A stretch of DNA of 64,000 bases from Streptomyces fildesensis (GCF_016107395.1 NZ_JAAIKO010000011.1:1-64000), one strand, 5' to 3'. Numbered from the stretch's first letter, positions 54,231 to 63,648 are shown. The notes: generated from the letters alone by a model not told the origin. Program-made: numbers and translations.

Positions 54231-56306
54231 ATGAACTTGTTGCAGCTCAATGATCGAGGCGAGCACCGGCGCCGCTCGGCGGCCAAGAGACGGACGCTCC
54301 TCGCCATCGCGCTGGCCTCCGCCACGCTCGTCGCCGGTGGCGTCACCGCACTCGCCACCACGGGCGGCATCGGCGGCACGACCCAGCAGGTGGACTCCGC
54401 ATCCCCGCAGGCGCTGGACGACGTTCCGCCCGACGAGCCGCGCAAGGGCATGGTGTACAAGGGCCTGGAAGCCGCCCCCGAGGACAGTGCGTGTGTCGGC
54501 GGCTTCGAGGTCGAGGGCGTCAAGCAGTGCACGCACGGCCCCGACTCACCGCCCAAGGGCGTGGACATCACCAAGGACACGCCTCCTGCCGTCAAGGCGG
54601 CCGTGGTGTCCTCCATACCCAAGGCCGGTGGCGGCAAGGCCCCGGGCGGCGCCGAGTTGCTCTCGGACGTGCCCGCGACGCTGGACGCCGCCCACCCCGG
54701 CAAGGCCATCGCCTCGGCGCCGCCCGCCTCGACGGGCACCACGGGAACCGCCGCCAAGAGCGCCGCGGCGCAGGACGCGGCGTCGGCCGTGATCTGTGAC
54801 GGCGACGGGTCGACCGGCAACCGCGTCCAGGTCGTCTACGCGCACGGCCCCGGCGCGAACCGGTTCGCCGAGTACCTTCCCTCGTTCAAGAAATGGGCGC
54901 ACGACTCCGACGTCATCTACAACGCGAGCGCGACGGAGACCGGCGGTGTGCGGCACATCCGCTACGTCACCGAGTCCGACTGCACCGTCGCGGTACTCAA
55001 CCTCGAAGTGCCGGCTTCCGCGATGCAGGACTTCAGCGCCACCAACCAGGCGCTGGCGGCCCAGGGCCTGAACCGCCGCGACCGCAAGTACATGATCTTC
55101 GCGGACTCCAACGTCTACTGCGGCATCGGCAGCTTCGCGGGCGACGAGCGTCCCGGCCCGGAGAACTCCAGCAACTTCGGCCCCTCCTACGGCCGGACGG
55201 ACTCCGGCTGCTGGGGAGGTTCGACGCCCGCCCACGAACTCGGCCACAACCTCGGCGCGGTCAACAACAGCGCCCCGCACACCAGCCGTGGCGGCCACTG
55301 CGTGGACGAGTGGGACATCATGTGCTACTCGGACACGCCGTACTACCCGCAGATGCAGATCCACTGCCCGAACCGCAGCAGCGACGACCGGCTCGACTGC
55401 AATCACGACGACTACTTCAACACCAACCCGCAGCCGGGCAGCTATCTGACGACGCACTGGAACATCGCCAACAACCAGTTCCTGCTCAGCAACGGCGGCA
55501 GCAACCCCAATCCCAACCCGACGCCGAGCCCGACGCCTTCCCCCACCAGGACGACCGGGCCGACGCCGAACCCGACCACCACGACGCCCGACCCGAACCC
55601 GACGACCGGTCCTGATGTCGTCGTGAGCCAGGTGACGCAGAACTCCGCGGTGCTCACCTGGAAGCCGGCCTCCGGCGCCACCGGGTACGACCTGCTGCTG
55701 GACCAGAAGGCCATCGGCAACGTCAAGGCCACCACCGTGCGCGTGGTCAGCCTGAAGCCCGGCACGCAGTACAAGGTCGCCGTAGCCGTGCACGGCGCGG
55801 ACGGCAAGGTCTCCGCGCCCGGTCGCCAGGCGGCGTTCCGTACCCAGCCGGCCGGCGGAACCACGGCCGGCCCGGTCGAGCCCGGCAAGCGCTACCTGAT
55901 GCTGAACAGCTTCACCGGACAGGCCGCCGACATGTACGGCGCCTCCCGTGCCAACGGTGCGGTGCTCATCGGCTACCAGCGCCACGGCTACACCAACCAG
56001 CAGTGGCTGTTCGAGAACGTCGGCGGCGGTTACGTCCGGGTCAAGTCCGCGGTCTCCGGCAAGTGCCTGCAGATCGGCGGGAAGCCGGTCGCGGGTCAGT
56101 GGATCGCCCAGCAGCCGTGCGGCACCGCCGCGTCGCAAGCGTGGAAGATCACTGCCAACGCCACCGGCTACACGCTCGGCGTCAAGGGCTCCCCGCTCGT
56201 CCTCGGCGTGAGCAACCGCGACTACTACGGCGGGGCGTTGCTGGAACTGCAGCAGCCCGGCAACCAGGCCTGGCAGCGCTGGACGTTCCAGCAGTCCACG
56301 TCCTGA
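54231..56306 (+). CDS. Secreted zinc metalloprotease with FnIII and ricin-type lectin domains
   Basis: 691 residues from ATG 54231 (AAGGATGGG upstream); earlier in-frame starts would precede the signal peptide. The signal is RRRSAAKRRTLLAIALASAT then LVAGGVTALA. The metzincin-like centre is HELGHNLGAVNNSAPH at about 335 and a Met-turn in WDIMCYSD, so zinc protease. A Pro/Thr linker (about 425-460) joins a fibronectin III domain (VVSQVTQNSAVLTWKPASGA) and a C-terminal ricin-B/CBM13-like domain (SGKCLQIGG, TNQQWLFENV). The lectin end suggests action on glycan-bearing substrates. Confidence 0.9.
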   Translation: MNLLQLNDRGEHRRRSAAKRRTLLAIALASATLVAGGVTALATTGGIGGTTQQVDSASPQALDDVPPDEPRKGMVYKGLEAAPEDSACVGGFEVEGVKQCTHGPDSPPKGVDITKDTPPAVKAAVVSSIPKAGGGKAPGGAELLSDVPATLDAAHPGKAIASAPPASTGTTGTAAKSAAAQDAASAVICDGDGSTGNRVQVVYAHGPGANRFAEYLPSFKKWAHDSDVIYNASATETGGVRHIRYVTESDCTVAVLNLEVPASAMQDFSATNQALAAQGLNRRDRKYMIFADSNVYCGIGSFAGDERPGPENSSNFGPSYGRTDSGCWGGSTPAHELGHNLGAVNNSAPHTSRGGHCVDEWDIMCYSDTPYYPQMQIHCPNRSSDDRLDCNHDDYFNTNPQPGSYLTTHWNIANNQFLLSNGGSNPNPNPTPSPTPSPTRTTGPTPNPTTTTPDPNPTTGPDVVVSQVTQNSAVLTWKPASGATGYDLLLDQKAIGNVKATTVRVVSLKPGTQYKVAVAVHGADGKVSAPGRQAAFRTQPAGGTTAGPVEPGKRYLMLNSFTGQAADMYGASRANGAVLIGYQRHGYTNQQWLFENVGGGYVRVKSAVSGKCLQIGGKPVAGQWIAQQPCGTAASQAWKITANATGYTLGVKGSPLVLGVSNRDYYGGALLELQQPGNQAWQRWTFQQSTS

Positions 56307-56330
56307 CGACGGCCGGAACCACATGAACTG

Positions 56331-56358
56331 ACGGGCCCGCCCCACCGGGCGGGCCCGT
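56331..56358. terminator. Terminator after the metalloprotease
   Basis: Perfect 11-bp arms ACGGGCCCGCC (56331-56341) and GGCGGGCCCGT (56348-56358) with a 6-base loop, 25 bp past the stop. Confidence 0.75.
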
Positions 56359-56428
56359 CGGCACTCCTGTGGGCCCTCCCGCCGCCCGTCCCGCCGTGTC
56401 TCCCGATCCTCCCGAAAGCCGGTCCCCG

Positions 56429-57040
56429 ATGCCCCTCCCGTCCCTCCGCCTGCTCCGGCCGCTCACGGCCGCACTGCTGATCGCCCTCACCACCCTGCTG
56501 TCGCTGCTGCCCACGGGCCCGGCGTCCGCCCACGGGGACACCATCCACCTGGAGATCACCGGCAATGCGGAGGGCCGCCTGACGGTCACGGCCACCTGGG
56601 ACGAGGACCACCACCCCGTGGACGAGAAGGTCGCCGCGACGCTGCAGGCGACGGCGGCGGACGGCCGGCAGGTCGGGCCGTGGGCCCTCACCCCGCTGGA
56701 CATGGCGCAGGGCACCTACACCGTCGCCGTACCGCTGCCGCCCGGCACCTGGCAGATCGCGGCGGAGTCCGCGTTCCCGGCCATCGGCGCCGGTAGGACC
56801 ACCCTCAAGGTCACAGCCGTTCCGGGCCGCCCGGCGCCCAGCACGTCCGCCACCACGCCTGCTCCGCCGGTCTCCGCCTCCGCAGCCCCGGCCCCCGGCC
56901 ACCCCACCGCGGCCGCCGGCACCGGCGATGACGGATCGTCGTCCGCCCTGCTGACAGCGGCCATCGCCGCAGCGGTCATCGCGGCGGTCATCGCCGCCCT
57001 CCTGATCACCCGTCGTCGCCGATCGGGTCCCCAGGAGTAA
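56429..57040 (+). CDS. Secreted, membrane-anchored small protein (CopC-like topology)
   Basis: 203 residues. Signal peptide LRPLTAALLIALTTLLSLLP then TGPASAHGD, cleaved before the His-Gly. An Ig-like beta domain follows (LEITGNAEGRLTVTATWDED, MAQGTYTVAVPLPPGTWQIA), then a Pro/Ser/Thr-rich stalk, a C-terminal TM (LLTAAIAAAVIAAVIAALLI) and a basic tail (TRRRRSGPQE). The mature N-terminal His recalls CopC-type copper proteins, but other copper ligands are not evident. Cell-surface location is clear; function is not. Confidence 0.75.
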   Translation: MPLPSLRLLRPLTAALLIALTTLLSLLPTGPASAHGDTIHLEITGNAEGRLTVTATWDEDHHPVDEKVAATLQATAADGRQVGPWALTPLDMAQGTYTVAVPLPPGTWQIAAESAFPAIGAGRTTLKVTAVPGRPAPSTSATTPAPPVSASAAPAPGHPTAAAGTGDDGSSSALLTAAIAAAVIAAVIAALLITRRRRSGPQE

Positions 57041-57048
57041 CAACGGGA

Positions 57049-57080
57049 ACCTGTCTGGCGGGACGAGGCATCAGACAGGT
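57049..57080. repeat. Inverted repeat, probable terminator
   Basis: ACCTGTCTG (57049-57057) and CAGACAGGT (57072-57080), perfect 9-bp arms with a 14-base loop, 8 bp after the stop of the membrane-anchored protein gene. Confidence 0.5.
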
Positions 57081-57107
57081 TGCAGCGAAGGCGTTGCAGG
57101 CGAGGCG

Positions 57108-57121
57108 TTGAAGCGCTTCGA
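57108..57121. promoter_or_regulatory. LacI-type operator 1
   Basis: TTGAAGCGCTTCGA, one mismatch from the perfect palindrome TCGAAGCGCTTCGA. It is 158 bp upstream of the LacI gene. Same motif at 57200, 63388 and 63543. Confidence 0.8.
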
Positions 57122-57199
57122 CTGAACTCTGGACACCAGCTTGGGCCGCGTCTAGTGTCGATACGCGGCAGCTGTCACAGGACAGGGTCGCGAATGTTG

Positions 57200-57213
57200 T
57201 CGAAGCGCTTCAA
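57200..57213. promoter_or_regulatory. LacI-type operator 2
   Basis: TCGAAGCGCTTCAA, the reverse complement of operator 1, 53 bp upstream of the LacI start. Two copies in front of the repressor indicate autoregulation. Confidence 0.8.
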
Positions 57214-57265
57214 TCGATAGGTTGTCCTGTGCAACCCCTTCGCCCTCGTCGGATGGAGACCCTCC

Positions 57266-58276
57266 ATGGCCACGCTCGCCGAGGTCGCCCGGCACGCCGG
57301 TGTCTCCGCCAGCACGGTGTCGTACGTTCTCAGCGGCAAGCGCTCGATCTCGGAGGGGACCCGCGACCGCGTCGAGCGCAGCATCCAGGAACTCGGCTAC
57401 CACCCCAACGCGGGAGCCAGGGCGCTCGCCAGCAACCGGTCGCACATCGTGGCGCTCATGGTGCCGCTGCGGACGGACATGTACGTGCCGGTGATGATGG
57501 AGATCGCCATCGCCGTGGCCACCACGGCACGTCAGTACGGCCATGACGTGCTGCTGCTGACCGGCGAGGAGGGCCCCGCCGCCGTGCGACGGGTGATCGG
57601 GAGCGGGCTGGCGGACGCCATGATCGTGATGGATGTCGAACTGGAGGACGAACGCGTCCCGCTGCTGCGGGATTCGGTCCACCCGTCGGTCCTGATCGGG
57701 CTGCCGGCCGATCCCTCCGGACTGACCTGCGTCGACCTGGACTTCACCGCCACCGGAGAACTGTGCGGGGATCATCTCGCCGACCTCGGGTACCGCGACA
57801 TCGCGGTGATCGGCGAGGCTCCCGCGGTCTACCAGCGGCACACCGGATTCGCCGAGCGCACGATGGAGGGGTTGCGCCGGCGCGCCCGTGAGCGGGACCT
57901 GCGGCTCATCCACCGCCCCTGCGACGGCAGCTACGAGTCCACCGCCGGGGTCCTGTCGCGCATCTTCGAGGAGCGGCCCCGCACCAGCGCCCTCGTGGTG
58001 CAGAACGAGTCGTCCGTCGGCCCCCTGCTCAGCCTGCTCCAGCAGCAGGGCCGGGCGGTCCCCGAGGACGTGTCGGTGATCGCGATCTGTCCCGACCAGG
58101 TCGCCGAGCAGGCTTCCGTACGGCTCACGTCGGTGGCCATCCCCGCCCAGGACATGGGGCGCCGGGCCGTCGAGCTGGTGATGGGCAAGCTGGAGGGCCG
58201 CGAGCCGCGACCGCTCACGCTGCTCCCGCCGCAGCTCACCGTGCGCGGCAGCACCGGGCCCGCACCCGCCGTCTGA
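57266..58276 (+). CDS. LacI-family repressor of the glycan-utilisation genes
   Basis: 336 residues. The HTH is TLAEVARHAGVSASTVSYVL then SGKRSISEGTRDRV. The periplasmic-binding-protein-like core includes HIVALMVPLRTDMYVPVMME, ADAMIVMDVELEDERVPLL and PEDVSVIAICPDQVAEQAS. It lies upstream of GH31 on the same strand. Matching 14-bp palindromes sit upstream of this gene, of GH3 and of the sugar-binding protein, so it is probably a local repressor released by an oligosaccharide. Confidence 0.9.
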   Translation: MATLAEVARHAGVSASTVSYVLSGKRSISEGTRDRVERSIQELGYHPNAGARALASNRSHIVALMVPLRTDMYVPVMMEIAIAVATTARQYGHDVLLLTGEEGPAAVRRVIGSGLADAMIVMDVELEDERVPLLRDSVHPSVLIGLPADPSGLTCVDLDFTATGELCGDHLADLGYRDIAVIGEAPAVYQRHTGFAERTMEGLRRRARERDLRLIHRPCDGSYESTAGVLSRIFEERPRTSALVVQNESSVGPLLSLLQQQGRAVPEDVSVIAICPDQVAEQASVRLTSVAIPAQDMGRRAVELVMGKLEGREPRPLTLLPPQLTVRGSTGPAPAV

Positions 58277-58371
58277 GATCTTCCACTCTCCTCCCGGGTC
58301 CCGCAGCCCACGGCGCCGGACCGCGATGCCGCACGCCCTGAGATCCCTCGCGCTCTGAAGGAGACCCCACC

Positions 58372-60408
58372 GTGAGTCAGACTCCGCCCGCCGTGTCCCT
58401 CGCCCAGTCCTCACCCACGGCCGGCACGTTCAGCGAACGCGCGGGCGGCCTGGAGTGGACCGGACGCCAGGAGACACTGCGCGTCGAAGCCTGGGGCCCG
58501 GACGCGATAAGGGTACGGGCCCGGCTCGGCGGCCCGCTGCTCGACGATCTGCCCGGAGCCCTCCTGGACGAGCCGCCGTCCGCCCCGTCCGTGGCTATCA
58601 AGATCGAGGACGGCCACGCACTGCTGGTCAACGGCGCGATCACCGCGACCGTCGACGCGGAGGGCATGCTGCGCTTCCTGCGCACCGACAGCGGCGAGGA
58701 ACTCCTCGCCGAGGAGCGGGCGCACTTCTGGTGGCCAGGACCGCGGCTGCGCACCGCGACCGGCAACGGCTACCACCGCATCGAGCAGCGCTTCCGCGCC
58801 TACGACGGTGAGCGGTTGTACGGGCTGGGCCAGCACCAGCACGGCCTGCTCGACCAGAAGGGCGCCGTCATCGACCTGGTGCAGCGCAACTCCGAGGTGA
58901 CGATCCCCGTCCTCACCTCCAGCCGGGGATACACCTTCCTGTGGAACAATCCGGCGATCGGCCGCGTCGAACTGGCCGCCACCGGCACCCGCTGGGTCGC
59001 CGACAGCGCACGGCAGACCGACTACTGGATCACGGCGGGAGATCCGGCCGCCGCGCAGCGCCGCTACACCGCGGTCACCGGCCGCACCCCGATGCTCCCC
59101 GAATGGGCCGCCGGTTTCTGGCAGTGCAAACTGCGTTACCGCACCCAGGACGAACTGCTCGGCGTCGCCCGCGAGTACCGGCGGCGCGGCCTGCCGCTCG
59201 CCGTGATCGTCTGCGACTTCTTCCACTGGACGCACCTGGGCGAGTGGAAGTTCGACCCCGCCGAGTGGCCGGACCCCGCCGCGATGACCCGCGAACTCGC
59301 CGAGATGGGCGTGCAGCTGGCCGTCTCCGTCTGGCCGTCCGTCTCGCCGCTCAGCGAGACCCACCAGCCGATGGAGCAGGCCGGGCACTTCATCGGCACC
59401 GAGTACGGTCCGATGGCGCATGCCGACTGGCCGGACAAACAGGTCGCGGAGCCGGTCCAGGTGGCCTTCTACGACGCCACCAATCCGCATGCCCGTGCAT
59501 ACGTGTGGCAGCGGATCAAGGACAACTACCTCACCCCTTACGGCATCAAGGCGTTCTGGCTGGACGCCTGCGAGCCCGAGCTCAAGCCCGGACACGCCGC
59601 CAACCTCCGCTACCACGCGGGCCCCGGCCTGGAGGTCGGCAACCTGTATCCGCGCGAGAACTCCCGCACCTTCCACGAGGGCCTGCTCGCGGCCGGGGAC
59701 GAGGAGGTGGTGACCCTCAACCGTTCCGCGTGGGCCGGCAGCCAGCGCTACGGCGCCGCCCTGTGGTCGGGCGACATCGGCACCGACTTCCCCACACTGC
59801 GCGACCAGGTGACGGCCGGACTGCATGTCGCGCTGTCCGGCATCCCCTGGTGGAACACTGACATCGGCGGCTTCCACGGCGGCGACCCGGACGACGGCGC
59901 CTACCGGGAGGTGCTGGTGCGCTGGTTCCAGTACGGCGCCTTCAGCCCGCTCTTCCGGCTGCACGGCTTCCGCGACCCCGGCATGCCGCTCGGACCCGAC
60001 ATGACCGGCGGCCCCAACGAGGTCTGGTCGTACGGCGAGGAGGCGTACGGGATCCTCACCGGCTACCTGCGGTTGCGTGAGCGCCTCAAGCCGTACCTGC
60101 TGGCGCAGATGCGCACCGCGCACGAGGACGGCGTCCCGCCGATGCGCCCGCTGTTCCTGGAATTCCCCGAGGACGAGACGGCCTGGGGCGTCGGTGACGC
60201 CTTCCTCCTCGGTCCCGACCTGCTGGTCGCCCCCGTGCTGGAGGCGGGTGCGCGCGAGCGCACCGTGTACCTCCCGCGCGGCGCGCGGTGGACCGATGCC
60301 TGGACCGGCGACGCGTACGAGGGCGGGCGGTCCGTGACGGTGCCCGCACCCCTGGAACGCATTCCGCTCTTCCTGCGGGACGGGGCGGAGCTCCCGATTC
60401 GCCCGTAG
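58372..60408 (+). CDS. GH31 glycosidase (alpha-xylosidase/alpha-glucosidase type)
   Basis: 678 residues, no signal peptide, so cytoplasmic. N-terminal beta domain, then a TIM barrel: PEWAAGFWQCKLRYRTQDEL, LAVIVCDFFHWTHLG, nucleophile Asp in KAFWLDACEPEL, acid/base region in ALWSGDIGTDFPTL, WWNTDIGGFHGG. The WLDxxEPE form and FHWT motif are seen in alpha-xylosidase-like members. GTG 58372 has GAAGGAG upstream. With the GH3 enzyme and sugar-binding protein it likely degrades imported oligosaccharides, perhaps xyloglucan-type. Confidence 0.9.
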   Translation: MSQTPPAVSLAQSSPTAGTFSERAGGLEWTGRQETLRVEAWGPDAIRVRARLGGPLLDDLPGALLDEPPSAPSVAIKIEDGHALLVNGAITATVDAEGMLRFLRTDSGEELLAEERAHFWWPGPRLRTATGNGYHRIEQRFRAYDGERLYGLGQHQHGLLDQKGAVIDLVQRNSEVTIPVLTSSRGYTFLWNNPAIGRVELAATGTRWVADSARQTDYWITAGDPAAAQRRYTAVTGRTPMLPEWAAGFWQCKLRYRTQDELLGVAREYRRRGLPLAVIVCDFFHWTHLGEWKFDPAEWPDPAAMTRELAEMGVQLAVSVWPSVSPLSETHQPMEQAGHFIGTEYGPMAHADWPDKQVAEPVQVAFYDATNPHARAYVWQRIKDNYLTPYGIKAFWLDACEPELKPGHAANLRYHAGPGLEVGNLYPRENSRTFHEGLLAAGDEEVVTLNRSAWAGSQRYGAALWSGDIGTDFPTLRDQVTAGLHVALSGIPWWNTDIGGFHGGDPDDGAYREVLVRWFQYGAFSPLFRLHGFRDPGMPLGPDMTGGPNEVWSYGEEAYGILTGYLRLRERLKPYLLAQMRTAHEDGVPPMRPLFLEFPEDETAWGVGDAFLLGPDLLVAPVLEAGARERTVYLPRGARWTDAWTGDAYEGGRSVTVPAPLERIPLFLRDGAELPIRP

Positions 60409-60421
60409 GGCCGCAGCGCAG

Positions 60422-60447
60422 CGCCCCCGGCGGTCGGGCCGGGGGCG
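60422..60447. terminator. Bidirectional terminator between GH31 and GH3
   Basis: Perfect 10-bp arms CGCCCCCGGC (60422-60431) and GCCGGGGGCG (60438-60447) with a 6-base loop, followed by TT. It is between the convergent stops at 60408 and 60483. Confidence 0.8.
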
Positions 60448-60482
60448 TTCTCGCGTCCGCGGGATCAGCGGGATCAGCTGGA

Positions 60483-63344
60483 TCAGCGGGAGAAGTCCAG
60501 CCGGTCCAGGCGTACCGGGCCGCGCAGACTCAGGTGCAGGTCGTGGACGCCTGCCGGAACGGCGTCGAGCGGTACCCGCACGTCCGCGTAGGCGTAACGA
60601 CTGCCGGTCACCGGCACGTCGACGGTCGCCAGCGCCGTGCCGTCGCCCAGGCGCAGTTCGAGCGATGCCCCGCTCGGAGCGGCCTCTTCCCGGGAGACCC
60701 GCACCACCACCGTGTCCGGCCCCTCCCTGCCGAAGTCGCAGCCGCGGAAGAGCAGCCAGCCCGGCTCCGTACCGCCCGGAGTGACCGCGTCGCCGCGCTC
60801 CTTCGACCGATCGACCAGCACCACGCCGCCCTGCTCGTCGAAGTCCGCGCCCGCGAGGCCGCGCCCGCGCACCTGGCGCGGGGCGGGTGGCTCGCCACCG
60901 ACCGTGAGGATGCGCGTCACGCGGATGTCGGCACTGGACGCGCCGGCCTGGATCTCGTACGCGCCCGGGCCGACGGTCCACAGCCCGTGGGCCACGTCCC
61001 AGAAGCCGAGCCGGTCGAGCGGCACGGTGAAGGCGAGGGTGCCGGACTCACCGGGCGGCAGGGACAGCCGGCCGTACCCGATGAGGCTGCGGGCGGGCCG
61101 CCGCACCCCGGTGTCGGGCGCCCCGGCGTACAGCTGGACGGTCTCGGTGCCGGCGGTACGGCCGGTGTTGGTGACCGTGAGCGTGCCGGAGACCATGTCG
61201 CCCTCGAGTGACAGGTCCAGTTCGCGGTAGTCGAAGGACGCGTACGACAGCCCGTGGCCGAAGGGGTAGAGGGGCGTTCCCCGGAAGTAGAGGTAGGTGG
61301 CGCCCGCGCTGATGATGTCGTAGTCGAGCAGGTCCGGCAGGTGCTCGTCGGCGGCGTACCAGGTCTGGGGCAGGCGTCCGGACGGGGAGACGTCGCCGAA
61401 CAGCACGCGGGCGAGGGCGGTGCCCGCCGACTGGCCGCCGTGCGCGGTCCACAGCAGCGCGGGAAGCGCGGCATCGGCCTCAGCGACGGCGTAGGGGTAG
61501 CTGGAGGTCAGGGCCAGGACCGTGCGCGGGTTGGCGGCGTGGGCGGCGCGCCAGAGGGCGTCCTGCCGCTCCGGCAGGGCCAGCGTCCGGCGGTCCTCGG
61601 TCTCACGGCCGTTGATGTGCGGGTCGTTGCCCGCCACGACGATCACGGTGTCGGCGGCGCCAGCGGCGTGCGCCACCTCCTCCAGGCCGCGCCCGGTGAT
61701 CTCCACTGTGAACGCGGTGCCCTGGTCGGCAACCTTCAGCCCGTCGGCGGTGACTTGGATGTACCGGCCCGTACCCGGGTGTTCGAGGAGGTGAGCGTCG
61801 CCGTGCTGCTCCAGCCTGAACGTCTCCTGCACGATCCAGCCGCCGGGCTGGTCGGCGGCGGCGCGCACACAGCCGTCCTCGGCAACGGTCAGGTGGCGGC
61901 CGGAGGGCGCCCGCAGCGTCAGCAGGCCCTCGCCCCACTCCGTCAGGGTCAGTTCGGTGGGCCGGTCGCCAAGGCGCACGGGGGGCAGGTCCGTGCGGCC
62001 GGTGAGGTGTGCCGGGTTCAGGGAGGCCTCGCCCGCGCGGGAGGCGACGTCCGCGGCGGGCTCCGGCACCTGCACCCAGCCGTCGGCCGTCCGCAACCGG
62101 ACCCGGTCCGCGCCCTCGGCGAAGATCACCCGGTCGGCGCCCAGGCGCTCGCGCAACGCGTCCACCAGCGAGGCGCGCCGGATCAGGCTGCCGCTGTACC
62201 AGTCCGTCTTCACCTCGTCGGCGAGCGGGCCGACCACCGCGACCGTTCGCGTACCGCTCCCGTCCAGCGGCAGCAGCCCGTCGTTCTTGAGCAGCACCAC
62301 GTCGGCCTCCGCCGCCCGCAGCGCGAGCGCGCGATGGGCAGGGGTGTCGTAGGAGCTCAGGTCGGTGGCCGCGTACGGACCCCGGTCCGGGTCGAACTCA
62401 CCGAGCCGGACGCGCAGGGCCAGCAGCCGGCGTACCGCGGTGTCGATGTCCTTCTGGTCGATCAGGCCGCGCCGCAGCGCACCGTTCAGCCTGTCGGTGA
62501 TCTTCGACGAGTCCTGGTCGTGGTCGGTGAAGCTGTCCACTCCGGCGCGCAGCGCGGCGGCCGTCGCCTCCTCGTGCGAGTCGAAGTAGTGCTCGGAGTC
62601 GACCAGGTTCGACGGGGCGCCGGCATCAGAGCAGACGATGAGATCCTGGCCGGTCCACCGGCGCAGCTGCTCGTCGAGCAGCGGGGAGACGTGGTTCGGG
62701 CGGCCGTTGACCAGGTTGTACGCGGGCATCACTCCGGCGACGGTGCCCGCCTCGATGGGTCCGCGGAAGGCGGGCAGGTCGTATTCGTGCAGCACGCGGG
62801 GGCGCACGGAGGAGGAAGTGGTGTCGCGGGCGGTCTCGTTGTTGTGCGCCAGCCAGTGCTTGAGGACCGGCGCGGTGCGCCAGTGGACCGGGTCGTCGCC
62901 CCGCAGCCCGGAGGTGTAGGCGGTGGCGAGATCGGAGGTGAGTCGCGGGTCCTCCGAGTACCCCTCCTCGTTGCGGCCCCATCGCGGGTCCCGCAGCAGG
63001 TTGACAGTCGGCGCCCAGACGTTGAGCCCCACGCGGGAGTCGCGCGAGCGCATCGCCCGCACCTCGGTGCCGACGGCCTCCCCGACCGCGCGCACCAGCT
63101 CCGCGTCCCAGCTCGCACCGAGACCGACGGCCTGGGGGAACACGGTGGCCGGGCCGCTCCAGGCGACGCCGTGCAGCGCTTCCTGTCCGGTACGGAAGGC
63201 GTCCAGGCCCAGCCGCGGCACCGCGGGGGCGAACTGGTGCAGCATCGCGATCCGCTCGTCGGGTGTGAGCCGTCCGATCAGGTCCTCGACCCTGTCGGCC
63301 AGGGGGAGTCGCGGATCGCGGAACGGCAGGTCGTCGGTGGTCAC
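60483..63344 (-). CDS. GH3 beta-glycosidase with internal and C-terminal carbohydrate-binding-like domains
   Basis: 953 residues, no signal peptide. GH3 N-domain: RNEEGYSEDPRLTSDLATAY, VLKHWLAHNNETARDTTSSS, nucleophile Asp in LIVCSDAGAPSNL. Second domain: LLKNDGLLPLDGSGTRTVAV. An insert near residues 440-560 looks like a fascin/ricin-type beta-trefoil (APSGRHLTVAEDGCVRAA). An FnIII-like domain and a CBM6-like end (WLLFRGCDFGREGPDTVVVR) follow. The length exceeds simple GH3 enzymes (about 750) because of these. Start GTG 63344. Three in-frame stops on a 9-nt repeat end it (60483, 60474, 60465). Confidence 0.9.
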   Translation of the reverse strand: MTTDDLPFRDPRLPLADRVEDLIGRLTPDERIAMLHQFAPAVPRLGLDAFRTGQEALHGVAWSGPATVFPQAVGLGASWDAELVRAVGEAVGTEVRAMRSRDSRVGLNVWAPTVNLLRDPRWGRNEEGYSEDPRLTSDLATAYTSGLRGDDPVHWRTAPVLKHWLAHNNETARDTTSSSVRPRVLHEYDLPAFRGPIEAGTVAGVMPAYNLVNGRPNHVSPLLDEQLRRWTGQDLIVCSDAGAPSNLVDSEHYFDSHEEATAAALRAGVDSFTDHDQDSSKITDRLNGALRRGLIDQKDIDTAVRRLLALRVRLGEFDPDRGPYAATDLSSYDTPAHRALALRAAEADVVLLKNDGLLPLDGSGTRTVAVVGPLADEVKTDWYSGSLIRRASLVDALRERLGADRVIFAEGADRVRLRTADGWVQVPEPAADVASRAGEASLNPAHLTGRTDLPPVRLGDRPTELTLTEWGEGLLTLRAPSGRHLTVAEDGCVRAAADQPGGWIVQETFRLEQHGDAHLLEHPGTGRYIQVTADGLKVADQGTAFTVEITGRGLEEVAHAAGAADTVIVVAGNDPHINGRETEDRRTLALPERQDALWRAAHAANPRTVLALTSSYPYAVAEADAALPALLWTAHGGQSAGTALARVLFGDVSPSGRLPQTWYAADEHLPDLLDYDIISAGATYLYFRGTPLYPFGHGLSYASFDYRELDLSLEGDMVSGTLTVTNTGRTAGTETVQLYAGAPDTGVRRPARSLIGYGRLSLPPGESGTLAFTVPLDRLGFWDVAHGLWTVGPGAYEIQAGASSADIRVTRILTVGGEPPAPRQVRGRGLAGADFDEQGGVVLVDRSKERGDAVTPGGTEPGWLLFRGCDFGREGPDTVVVRVSREEAAPSGASLELRLGDGTALATVDVPVTGSRYAYADVRVPLDAVPAGVHDLHLSLRGPVRLDRLDFSR

Positions 63345-63387
63345 ACAGGCCCCTTCGAGTAGAACAGGCGCGGAACGACTATGGGCT

Positions 63388-63401
63388 TCGAAGCGCTTCG
63401 A
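63388..63401. promoter_or_regulatory. LacI-type operator 3
   Basis: Perfect palindrome TCGAAGCGCTTCGA, 44 bp upstream of the GH3 start, suited to repress leftward transcription. Confidence 0.8.
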
Positions 63402-63542
63402 TGCTGGTGTGAGGGGTCGGCACTGTCAAGGCATACGACGGTAACGGCCCAAAGTCCCCAGTCCCTTGCCGGTGCGGTCGGCGATTCCGCGCACTGCGGA
63501 CTCTTGCGCGGCCCGCCACACACACTTAACCTCATCGCAACA

Positions 63543-63556
63543 TCGAAGCGCTTCGA
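63543..63556. promoter_or_regulatory. LacI-type operator 4
   Basis: Perfect palindrome TCGAAGCGCTTCGA, 93 bp upstream of the solute-binding protein start. Together with operator 3 it sits in the 304-bp divergent region 63345-63648, which holds no gene. Confidence 0.8.
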
Positions 63557-63648
63557 CCGATGGTTCCCCATCTTCTGCCAGACCCCATTGAGATGCCGGC
63601 CGGCGTGCTCCGCCACGTGTCCTGGTGCCGCCACGAAGGGTTGACGCA

